Positions 11,766 through 22,223 of a stretch of 64,000 nucleotides of DNA are shown here, piece after piece. This DNA is from Artemia franciscana (lineage: Eukaryota > Arthropoda > Branchiopoda > Anostraca > Artemiidae). The notes under the pieces are model-generated. The model had not been told where the DNA came from and searched no databases. It was given only the letters and a program-made list of their open reading frames with translations. The DNA is taken from the NCBI RefSeq assembly GCF_032884065.1, contig NC_088868.1, positions 32,239,195 to 32,303,194 of the forward strand, in the 5' to 3' direction. Position numbers and translations under genes: made by a program. How positions within the stretch are numbered: position 1 is the stretch's first letter; the number at the start of each line of letters is the position of its first letter.

Positions 11766-13800
11766 TATGACTGTTATATTGTGATCGTATGAACTACGGA
11801 GGGGACTCATTGGATCGGTAACCAGATATTCTAGTGCCCTTTTAAGATTCAGATTGATCCAAGAGTGAATACCCCCCCCCCAAACCTCATATCTTCCCGA
11901 AATGCATCTGATAGAAATTTTGAGATGGCCATTTGTTGTCGTAAAAACTTCGGAAAAACCACAAATGCATCTGGTAGAAACGAAACTGAATATATTAATT
12001 TTTAAAATCCAAGAAATGATAAGGGATATGAATAAAAGGGCAATATTTGCATGCTACTAATACTACTACTACCACACTGCTCCATCTATAGTATTGAGGG
12101 GAAATTCGAACTAAATCAAAAGACACTACGTGCATGCAAATTGTCAAAATAGCGTATCCAAGAATTGATTTGGGTATTAAGATGGAACTTCCAGAGAATG
12201 CTTAAAGGTGAACACCATCTCACCAACAGGCAGTATGTGCACACTACTGCTAATATTACCGTTACTATTACATTTACTACTACTCTTACTACTAATACCA
12301 CTTCTATTGCAACTATTTGTAAGGGTATGAGTATTGAGATGAAAATGTCAAGAAACATATGAAGAAACAGGTTATCAAAAGGACATATCAGCAATGTCAT
12401 AGCAATGGCTAAATGTATTAAGTTGAAACTTCCAGGACTTGATGAGACGCGCAAGCTAAGGGTATTAAGGTGAAGCTTTTAAGGATCATTTAGGGAGATA
12501 TTGAACTAAATACAAAACAAACTATTAGCATGTGGACTTTCAAAAAGGTGACAAAGCCAATATCTGAGGGCAACTTATATTTTTAAGTTAGACCTTTTAG
12601 AGTAAGTTGTGGGAGGTTTTGAACTAGCCAGAAGGCACTATGTGTATACTTTTACTACTACCACTACAGTTACTGAAACTAATGATGCTAAGGATATTAA
12701 GGTGAAAATTTTAGGGAACTTTAAGGAGGAGTTTCAATTAATCAATAAAACTGTATACATACAGGTTTTCAAGTGGGCATATAAGCAAGATCATAGGCAG
12801 CACCACTCTATAATAGCTAGAAATATCATTGAAACTTTTAAAGAAGCTAATTCGATTCAAAGTTAAAAGTTCTGGTGCCCATTTTTAAGAGTAGAAAAAT
12901 ATCGGTGGGCAAGAAGCACTTTTCTGAAGCCCATTCATTTTCCAAACGCACCCAGTCAGAATTTTGAGACAACCATTTTGCTCAGTATAGTAGAATGGTC
13001 CAGCAACTATGTCCTTAGGGACATTAGGTATGTCCACCCCCCACAAGTATGCAGTTGGCCCATTATGATTCAAAACTAAATGGTGCTTTCGAATAAATCA
13101 GAAGGCATTTTATTTATTGTTGCCAATAAAACACCTTAGTAATATGTCGAGAACGACTGTGGGCATTAAGTTGAAACTTTTGGGGATACTAATACTACTA
13201 CTTTTGCTCTTACAATTTAAAGTGATAAAAATTTGCAAGTGTATCTGGGTTTTCAAAGAGCACAGACAGAGCCTCTTGGGAGTGATGTTAAGTTCTATTT
13301 TTCAGGTCAACTTACCTTAAATTACCTTAAATCGCATTTGCCAGCGAGATAAGGTGGTAGATCCTCCTGTAGTTCTCGCTGGTGTTGAGTGATGTAATTA
13401 TGTTGGCTTAGCTTCCCAGTCCAGCCTCCACTCAGACATAAAAACCAAACAGAAACTAATTAATTTTTTCCCAAAAAACAGGTTTTTCAAAGAAAAGTAA
13501 AGAGCTCCATAAATAATTACTGAGGCCACACTGGATAATCATGATAAGACATAAAAGTGTGAAGAAAGGAGAAAACGAAAACAATAAACAGTCAGTGAAA
13601 AAATTGAAAAATTATGCAAATATTTCGCTCAAGACCTCCGCTTAACCGTTTTCAGTGTAGAATAAAACTGATAAAAATATAAAAAACCAAACTTTAAAGC
13701 AAAACACAAAACTAAAATAGGATTACTCTTTCTGAGTAACTGTGAAAGGGTATCTGAATAAATAACACAAGTCTGAACGGCATTTCACAATCTCTTCTCA
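11766..13800. repeat. Degenerate repeats with (ACT)n-type triplets
   Basis: No credible gene. The stretch repeats imperfect modules: 'GGTATTAAGNTGAAACTT', 'GAACTAAATCAGAAGGCACTATGTG', and short runs of ACT/ACC triplets near 12057-12072, 12240-12310 and 12647-12670. A further module lies at 13080-13215. The open frames here come from low-complexity triplets. Confidence 0.55.
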
Positions 13801-13809
13801 CATTCCAGT

Positions 13810-15231
13810 CAGTGCTTCCACTTTTTTTTCTGAAAATCAGTAACGACTCCAAAAAAGTCGGGAGATTATCGGGAGGTTTTTTTTTAAGTCGAGGAAAAAA
13901 TCAGGAGGTTTTACAGCTATTTTGTCTCACATACCAGTTGTATTGGTGGTAAAAATGTCAGTAATAGAGAGACAGAACAAAGTAGAATCGAAAATATGTT
14001 TAAACTGAACATTTAATCAACTATAAATAAAACTTTTAATTTTTTTTCCGGCTTTTGCCGGATTCCGGGCAAACTAATCGTCCGGGTAGCTGACGATTGT
14101 CATATACGAATTCAGCATGTCTTCTTACCCCTTTAATCGAGCCTTTAATCAACTTCAAATAAAACTTTAACTTTTAACAAATATTCCGGTTTTGGCCGCA
14201 TTCCGGACGAACTAATTGTCCGGCGAGAAAATAAGTTTCAGATATGGATTCAGCATGTCCTATATGGACTATCTCATTGGCTTTTTAAAACATTTGTTTC
14301 GTTCCTTATTTTGAAACCCCTCCCCCACCTATGGGGCTACAGGGCTCATCTACGAACTTGGCCTGTACTTTGACCCAATTGATCCTCATACCAAATTTGA
14401 AGAAAATATCTCTACCCCATCGAGAGTTATCGTGCTAACAGACGGATGGACGGACAACTTTTGCGATGTCATAGATATCCCTCCACTTACGTGTGGGGAT
14501 TCCAAAAACCATAACAGTTCGCTTTGGGGCTGAAATTGAAAAAAAATTATTGATTCTCTCCGTGCGTTGAAATCCATTTTCTTGAATAAGTAAGGAACTA
14601 ATAAATTCCTGTTTACTAAGGTGATTTTGTTTTATCTTCCTTTTGTTTATATTGTTTTTAAGGAGAGAGCTGTTAGTTAAAACGACTAATATTTTGGAAA
14701 GTTTGAACATTGGAAGTTTAAGGTGGTTTGAATCACTAATATTCTTCAGGAGTATAGGCCTATAGTTATCAGAAGTATTTCTTATGAGCGCAAATGGGCG
14801 GTAGGCCACAAACCCTAGACAAAATTCACGCCACAAAAGGTAAGCCATCACTGCAACACAACTGATGAAAACAAGACTCATTATAACACTTCACAGATCA
14901 GATGAAGTTATGAACTGAGAATCAAATCAAATCAACCCTTTTTCGAACACGACAATGGTCTCTCACGGGACAAGCTGCCGACTAGGTCATTAATTAGGGT
15001 CGCAGTTGACTTCCGCGAATCAAACGCGGCCGGCGGCTTTGAAATCCCCCTTTTACGGGCAATAAAGACATATATTGCATTCTGCCAGACAATCAAGAAA
15101 GATCAGAAACTTCAAGTTGAACAGAGCTCAATTCAACAGAAATCGGGAGATTATCGGGAGGAAATTTCAGTTGGGAGATTTTCCAAAAAGTCGGGAGATC
15201 TCCCGATAAATCGGGAGGAGTGGAAGCACTG
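13810..15231. mobile_element. Non-coding hAT-like element with 8-bp target duplication
   Basis: 1422 bp bounded by perfect 13-bp inverted repeats, CAGTGCTTCCACT at 13810 and AGTGGAAGCACTG ending at 15231. They are flanked by ATTCCAGT at 13802-13809 and 15232-15239. Subterminal motifs GTCGGGAGAT and TATCGGGAGG occur near both ends, in repeated and partly inverted form. No transposase frame is recognisable. The 148-residue minus frame inside (14435-14881) matches nothing I know. The internal motif CCGGATTCCGGGCAAACTAA occurs in two variant copies at about 14060 and 14200. Confidence 0.88.
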
Positions 15232-15239
15232 ATTCCAGT

Positions 15240-15844
15240 CTTGATTCAAAGTGAAAACACCTTTACTAAATTGGATATTCCATTAACAAAACAGTAAGCT
15301 TTCTAAGTGGATTTAATATTGGTGTGTCAGGTTTCACAATCTTTGGCAAACGATTTAGGTCCTGACCTGTATAACTTACTGTGTGACGTCACCATTAAAT
15401 AACCTGTCGAACAGCCGTCTCTGGCCTTAAATTAAGTGACAATTTAACGAACTTTTAATACGAATTCAGTATTAAATTAAAAGTCTGTTTTCAGACTTTA
15501 CAGCTGTATCTTTTGAAGGAGTGACCTTTGGAGAATATAAGCAATTACGCTACGATAAAGTTGGGACAAGAAAAATAAGCAGAAGAGGGGTGAGAGAGTT
15601 GTTTGCAAGAGCCGTGGTACCCGCCGGGCGTGCCTCTTAAATTTTGGAGACAAGGTACAGCCTCCAACGCTTCCCTTACTTCTCTTGCAAGTGAAGTTTT
15701 TTTCTGCACTTCATACTTTTTGCGGTTTGTTTTTTGCCACCTTAAAATGCCAAAGTTTAGGCAGTTCGACTTGGTTTGGTCCACTTCGCAGGATATTCTC
15801 TCTTGCCATCAAGAGTAATGAAAGTTACAATTGAGGGTGACGGA
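15240..15844. other. No recognised feature
   Basis: Moderately complex sequence between the hAT-like element and a foldback repeat. Opposed open frames of 71-79 codons at 15545-15818 show no family resemblance. Confidence 0.4.
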
Positions 15845-17445
15845 GATTCCAAATACCTTGTGTCCCCTCCGCAATCCCTCGCCCTTTACACTAAAGTTTT
15901 CAATTGATTTAAAAAGTAGAATTGTGGCAAAGAGTCAAACTTTAGCGTAAAGAGCGAGGGATTGCGGAGGGGACAACCCATTTCATATACGGAGTAATTT
16001 CTGTTCGTTTCAAGTTTTAATGTCGCTCCTTACTTTCAGTTAAAAAAAACTTGTTTTTTTATTTAATATCTGAACGTTTTTGAATTAATGCACGTATATT
16101 TTGGCTCTCCGCCCATAAATTATTAAAATGAAATTTGCATATTAATTCTTTTTTTGGCTAAATGGCTTTCTCTTAGTTTTGATCAGACGATTTTGAGAAA
16201 TAAGGGGTGGGGAAGGAGGCCTAGTTGCCCTCTAATTTTTCGGTTACTTAAAAACGCAACTAGAACTTTTAATTTTTAACGAACGTTTTTATTAGTAAAA
16301 AATATACGTAACTTAAGAATTACCTTACGTAACAAACTATTATATTCTTATGTTTTTATTATGTATATGAGGGGGTTTGTCCCCTCGTTAATACCTCGCT
16401 CTTTACGCTAAATCTTAAGTTTTGTCCCGATTCTTTAAGAATGACCCCTAAATCAGAAAGGCCGTAGAATAAATAGTTGAAATTACTAAAAATACTTTAG
16501 CATAAAGAGCGAGGTATTTATCTCCTCCTAGATACCTCTCTCTCTATGCTAAAGTATTTTTAGAACCCCTCATATGCGTAATAATCTCTGTTCGTTTTAA
16601 GTTTCATTGCTACTCCTTACTTTCAATTGAAAAAAAACTTTTTCATGTTTATTTTTTCATTGTTTTTTTTATAGTAATGCTAGAAAATCCCGCACCCTTT
16701 TCATTGAATTTCTCTTCCCCCATGACATAGTCCTCCAAGAAAAGATCCTCCCACATAGTTTCTTCCCCTCAACCCCACCCCCAAACCACAAAAATCCCCC
16801 TGAAAACGTCTGTACACTTCCCAATAACCATTACTGTATGTAAACACTGGTCAAAGTTTGTAACTTGCAGCCCCTCACCCAGGCACTTTGGGGGAGTAAG
16901 TCATCCCCAAAGACATAGTTATTATAGTTTTCGACTATGCGGAACAAAATGGCTATAGGAGGGCCTAGATGCCCTCCAATTTTTTGGTCACTTAAAAGGG
17001 CACTAGAACTTTTCATTTCCGTTAGAATGAGCCCTCTTGTGACATTCTAGGACCACTTGGTCGATACGATGAGCCCTGGAAAAAAAAATAAACACGCACC
17101 CGTGATCTGTCTTCTGGCACAAAATACGAAATTTCACATTTTTGTAGATAGGAGCTTGAAATTTTTGCTATATGGTTCTCTGAGGCGATGGTGTGATTTT
17201 CGATAAGATTCTATGACTTTTAGGGGGGTGTTTCCCCCTATTTTCCAAAATAAGGGAAATTTTCTCAGGCTCGTAACTTTTGATGAAAAAAAAATTAAAT
17301 TTGATGAAACTTATATATTTAAAATCAGCATGAAAATTCGATTCTTTTGATGTATCTCTTAGCATCAAAATTCCGTTTTTTAGAGTTTTGTTTACTATTG
17401 AGCCGGGTCGCTCCTTACTACAGTTCGTTACCACGAACTGTTTGA
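15845..17445 (-). repeat. Foldback repeat, copy S3 (near full length)
   Basis: On the minus strand it starts TCAAACAG after A (17445/17446) with the intact 5' palindrome. It carries the shared body, two internal inverted-repeat stages (about 16370-16570), and a 3' hairpin in which 15866-15901 pairs with 15938-15974. It abuts LINE ORF1 sequence exactly at 17446, an insertion junction. Confidence 0.85.
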
Positions 17446-17472
17446 TATCGTAGAAGTAGGACTTTCGCCGCT

Positions 17473-18226
17473 TTGAATCTTACTCTGGCTGACCCTGAAC
17501 CTGCGACTTCAGGTCTACTTGGCCAAGTGGCTACGGTGCAGGCTGAGTTGGAAAAAACGAATTTGAGTTTAAAAAATGATATAGCCCGTAAAGTAGCGGA
17601 AATGGCTACTGGTGGTGGCTTTGCGGATACAATTGTCAGCGAAGTGTACAACTCTATTGCGATTGAATATAATCCTAAATTTTAAAAGCTTGAAAAATCG
17701 CTCAAACCCTAAAAACACTTATTGAAAATCTTGAGGAGCGCGTTAATCGCATAGAGATGAGAATTGACGATTATGACGAAGAAGTTTTGCTTAATAGTCT
17801 CGTAATCCATGGAATGAAACAACAGCCAGGTGTTAACCTGAATACCACTGTGATTAATTTGGTTAAGCAGAACATATTTGTTAGTGATATAACAGATAGG
17901 CATATTACAAGTGTATTTCGATTCCGGCAGAATATGATCAGCGCTGATGGTTCTGGTAAAGTAGCTCCCATAATGGTAAAGTTTCAGAGCAAAGATATTG
18001 TCTGAAAAGTCTTCAAAGAAAAGCAAAATTAGCCCACACCGGTGTATACATCACTGAGGCTTTAACAAAGCGTCGAAGAGACATTTAGAACATGGCGAGA
18101 GACAAATTTGGTGTGAAGTATGTTTGGACCTACCATGGTAATATCCTAGTGAAAAGGCCAAGATCAGAGACGGACCTACTTCCAATAGATAAGATGGGTG
18201 TCGTTTATTCTGATGACAAATGAATC
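17473..18226 (+). pseudogene. LINE ORF1-like protein remnant (coiled coil plus RRM-like)
   Basis: The N-terminal part (17473-17685) reads GLLGQVATVQAELEKTNLSL, heptad-rich and probably a coiled coil. After a frameshift and stop near 17683-17730 come TLIENLEERVNRIEMRID, VLLNSLVIHGMKQQPGVN, DITDRHITSVFRFRQNM and VAPIMVKFQSKDIV. Then, beyond a TGA at about 18003 and another shift, come VYITEALTKRRRDI and FGVKYVWTYHGNILVKRPR. This order matches ORF1-type proteins that accompany invertebrate non-LTR retrotransposons: coiled coil, an RRM-like domain and a C-terminal basic domain. At least three stops or shifts disable it. It runs directly into the RT-tail repeat at about 18236. Confidence 0.72.
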
Positions 18227-18235
18227 AATGACAAG

Positions 18236-19857
18236 CAAATAATACCAAAGCGTGTTTGATCAAAGTTCAGTTTCATAATAAAAAGTTATTTACTTAAGTA
18301 GTTACATAAAACAGTTGCGATTAGGTCCAATTTCGATTTTCGATAATTAATCCTGACCCAAATTTCAATAATAAATATGTTTTTATGCAAAGCACCCTTT
18401 CATAATTTCTTTTTAGTGGTCATTGGATGGCAATTATGGAAGCTAAATTGATAACGGTGGTCAAGTATGGTTCTGAATCTGATACGCGGGCGCTCCGAAA
18501 CACGGAGAAAGATTTGCTATAATCACCAGAGGAATTTGTCTACGGATTGTTTTGGATATCTTTCCAACTCACCGACTGGTCCTTATGACCAAACAGTGAG
18601 CTGGGCAAAACACGTGGTTATATTGTTATATCCTGATTTGTAGGGACATAATTGGAGAAATATTGAGTTGGCTAGGACCCGTTTTGTGGATGAAGGATGA
18701 CGGATTGCCAATGATTGTCCTTTTTGGCCAACCGTTTAGGGCCAAACAAAACACATGCCGTCCCCGGATGTGGTGGGAGGAGGTTGCATGGAAGGATTTA
18801 AAGAAAATTAAGAGGGAGGATTTGAATACATTGAGATGGTCTAGCAGGTGGAATGGTGGTGCATTGAATTGTAAGTAGGTATCAATTAAGAGCCCATTAA
18901 AGCCAGGAATGGATATAGTAAGGATCTAAGAAGAAATTTTTTATGCACAGAAAATAGAGGAATTTCCTGTAAATTATATTCCCCCTGTCTCTTCTGGAAA
19001 GGATTAGTACTTAAATAAAAAAGTGCTTCCAACTTAACTTCAATAGCACGAGAGAACTAGTTAAAACCACCAAAGGATGAATCTGGAAAAAATTTGTTTT
19101 TATGCTTCAACACAAAAATTTAAGTATTTATTTTTCTGATTTCTTTCAAAAGGAGAATAACTGTAAATTGACGAGATGAATAGGACCAAAATTAAGGATA
19201 ATGTCTGGGAAAGATGAGCTCTTGAACCCAATTTTAAGAGACCTATAGTGGTAAGGGCGTTCTTTTTTTTACGAAAAAGAGTTAGTAATTATCAAAAAAT
19301 TGCTAGTTGAACCTAAATAAAAAAATGGTAAATCAATTAATCTTAATAATAAAGTTTTATTACGAAATGAAATTGATTGGAATTTAGTAAAAGGACCTGA
19401 TACCTCTTGAACATGCTTTTACCTTGAGCGTTTGTAATTGTCTCCTACTTATTAAACGCATGCTCAACGCACTCATATACTGTAAGGGTAAAAATTTGAA
19501 TTGATTCGATACGGCAAAGATAAGAAAGCTCTATATCTTATTTGGACTTGTCTTTCCGGCTTGTGAATTCAGGTCCTAAGCTGTAGCTTGCAATTATCAA
19601 ATTTTGACTTTTTGCTGACTTTTTTTTCGTTTTTCACATCCTTTTGATGGAATCGTTTTAGGTCACCTAAGATGTGCAAGTCCAAGAAGCGAAAATAACC
19701 AAAGTATACTTTCTTCTGTGAAGCTCCGAAGTTTTTGTAATAATGCTGCGGGAAAATTCTAACAGTAGTCACATGATTATTATTACATTTTTTTGTCAAT
19801 TATATTAACTACACATTTACGGATCGAATATGTCCTTCAGTTTTCTAAAATATTAAT
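18236..19857 (+). pseudogene. LINE RT C-terminal tail, copy R3, plus non-coding unit
   Basis: The coding relic reads MSWLGPVLWMKDDGLPMIVL followed by GRPRM-type residues (18663-18878). The non-coding unit shared with 4260-5599 follows and is cut at about 19857, where the Helitron nest begins. Confidence 0.72.
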
Positions 19858-19860
19858 CTA

Positions 19861-20020
<160 letters not shown>

Positions 20021-20168
20021 CCAGCTGTTTGGGTGGCGCTTCGCGCCACCCCAACACCTAGTTGGTGCGGCATTCGTGCCCCCCTCAAGCCCCCCGTGCG
20101 CGTAAGTCGTTACGCGCCATATTAGTTACGCGCCATTGTAGTTGTGTCCCTGTGTCCCACCTGTGAAT

Positions 20169-20256
<88 letters not shown>
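20169..20256. repeat. (TA)n microsatellite inside a Helitron
   Basis: About 44 TA units between the terminal hairpins and the helicase-tail remnant. Other copies have only a few bases here. Confidence 0.95.
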
Positions 20257-20259
<3 letters not shown>

Positions 20260-20409
20260 TTTAACTACCTAAAACATGCGAATATACAACATTCTTCGCT
20301 GTCCCATTGTCTGTGCATATAAATAGATTGTCAGGTTTACTGACTCTTGAACATGTAACATATAATTGTCCATGGGAAAAACAATCCGTATTCAGATCTA
20401 TACCTCATT

Positions 20410-20790
20410 ATTCTAATGATGTGTCCCTGTGTCCTGGTCGTTATTTATATTCCCTGTGTCCCGGTCGTCATTTGTGTCCCGGTATCCCAGTTTGTAATTT
20501 CTCTTTGAGTGTCCCGGTCGTCATTTATATTCCCTGTGTCCCGGCCTGTAATTTCTATTCGAACAATCCCTGTGTCCCGGTCGTCATTTATATATCCCGC
20601 CTGTGCCCCCGGCGTCCCCGTTGTAGTTGTGTCCCTATGTCCCGGTCGTCATTTATATTCCCTGTGTCCCGGTCGTGATTTGTGTCCGGGTGTCCCAGTA
20701 TGTAATTTCTCTTTGAGGTTCCCGGTCGTCATTTATATTCCCTGTGTCCCGGTCGTCATCTGTGTCCTGGTGTCCCGGTATGTAATTTCA
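20410..20790 (-). repeat. Short-unit array inside Helitron (GACGACCGGGACAC-type)
   Basis: Repeats of roughly 19-37 bp built from two modules, GACCGGGACACAGGGAATAT and GACCGGGACACAAATGAC (element sense). Comparable arrays are at 21245-21480, 21600-21760, 29880-30060, 30400-30530, 30660-30780 and 32050-32420. Confidence 0.85.
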
Positions 20791-20909
20791 TCAGTTGACA
20801 AACATGACATCAGTCGACAAACAACTTCTTGACGCATATAGCTCAATCCTTATAGTGACGTCAGTCAACAAACATGACGTCAGTCGACACAAACATGACG
20901 TCACTCGAC

Positions 20910-20932
20910 ACACACACACACACACACACACA
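20910..20932. repeat. (CA)n microsatellite
   Basis: About eleven CA units directly beside the TGACGTCA cluster at the Helitron 5' end. Confidence 0.9.
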
Positions 20933-20957
20933 GACAACTTATTTTTATATATATATA

Positions 20958-22223
20958 CTAGCTGTTGGGGTGGCGCTTCGCGCCACCCCAACACCTAGTT
21001 GGTGGGGGCGCTTCGCCCCCCCCCCAAGCCCCCCCGCAAGCGTAATATATGTTTTTAACTACGTAAAACTTGCGAATATACAACATTCTTTGCTGTCCCA
21101 TTGTCTGTGCATATAAATAGATTGTCAGGTTTGCCGACTCTTGAACATGCAACAAATAATGGTCCATGGGAAAACAATCCGTATTCAGATCTATACCTCA
21201 TGATTCTAATGATTGCCCTTGAGCTTTGTTGATGGTGATTGCTAATCGACGATTCCCTGTGTCGCCGTCGTCATTTATATATCTCCCTGTGCCCCCCGGC
21301 GTCCCCGTTGTAGTTGTGTCCCTGTGTCCCGGTCGTCATTTATATTCCCTGTGTCCCGGTCGTCATTTGTGTCCCGGTGTCCCAGTCTGTGATTTCTCTT
21401 TGAGCGTCCCGGGTGTCATTTATATTCCTTGTGTCCCGATGTTCCGGTCTTCATTTGTGTCCCGGTGTCCCGGTCTGTATATACATTTGTTTTTGAATTG
21501 GTCTTTTTTTTAGGTTTTAGTTTTTTACCTTTTTTTAGTTTTATTTAGTTATACCTCATGATTCTATTGATTGCCCTTGAGCTTTGTTGATGGTGATTGC
21601 TAATCGAACATTCCCTGTGTCCCCGTCGTCATTTATATATCCCCCTGTGCCCCCCCCCCCGCGTCCCCCTTGTAGTTGTGTCCCTGTGTCCCGGTCGTCA
21701 TTTATATTCCCTGTGTCCCGGTCGTCATTTGTATCCCGGTGTCCCGGTCTCTATAAACATTCGTTTTTGAAATGGTATATGATGAAATAAATTTTTGTAT
21801 TTTCCCCCTTTTTTTCTTTTTAGTTTTTTTTTTTGGTTTTTACTTTTTTTTAGTTTTTTTCTTTTTTTTCTTTTTTCTTTTTAGTTTTTTTTTATTTTTA
21901 TTTTTTTTTAGTTTTGTTTTTCTCCTTTATTTTTCATTTTTTTTTCTTTTTTCATTTTTTTTCTTTTTTAGTTATTTAGTTTTTTAGCTTTTTTAGTTTT
22001 TTATTAGTTTTTAGTTTTTTTTTCTTTTTAGTTTTTTTGTAGTTTTTATTTTTTTTTCGTTTTTTTTAGTTTTTTTACTTATGTCCTGGTCGTCATTTAT
22101 ACTCCCTGTGTCCCGGTCGTCATTTGTGTCCCAGTGCTTTGTTGATGGTGATTGCTAATCGAACATTCCTTGTGTCCCGGTCGCTTTCTCTTTGAGTGTT
22201 CCGGTCGTCATTTATATTCCCTA
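20958..22223 (-). mobile_element. Non-autonomous Helitron, minus strand, 5' end not seen
   Basis: The 3' terminus CTAG is at 20958-20961 (before T on the minus strand) with both GC hairpins. The helicase tail follows, in which 21195-21245 retains the 'IAINKAQG' helicase motif region, then two short-unit arrays and a T-rich tract at 21800-22080. The next element's 3' end at 22224 interrupts it. Confidence 0.75.
21785..22080. repeat. Low-complexity TTTTTAGTTTTT tract
   Basis: Strand-asymmetric T-rich DNA punctuated by AG every 6-12 bases. The complement type (AAAAACTAAAAA) is at 22480-22840, 23030-23260, 23390-23540, 23690-23800 and 30065-30350, always inside the non-autonomous Helitrons. Confidence 0.9.

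Larger units (their letters stand above)
20021..20957 (-). mobile_element. Non-autonomous Helitron, minus strand
   Basis: The 3' end (low coordinate) is CTGG after a GC hairpin, preceded by a second GC hairpin. Going inward come GGCGCGTAAC repeats, an internal (TA)n (20169-20256), a short tail of the helicase gene (20260-20405), and an array of CCGGTCGTCATTTATATTCC-type units (20410-20790). The 5' region has three TGACGTCA sites and CAACTTATTTTTATATATA. The right end abuts the next element's CTAG at 20958. Confidence 0.82.

Noticed and set aside
14435-14881. 148-codon minus frame inside the hAT-like element as a transposase
   Set aside because: No hAT motifs, and unusual composition. Called non-coding.
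16831-17434. Minus-strand frames shared with 46869-47084 and 57361-57744
   Set aside because: They fall within the foldback repeat. The frames differ from copy to copy and no domain is recognisable.
20410-20790. Regular short repeats resembling a CRISPR array
   Set aside because: Units vary in length, there are no unique spacers, and the arrays sit inside eukaryotic Helitrons.
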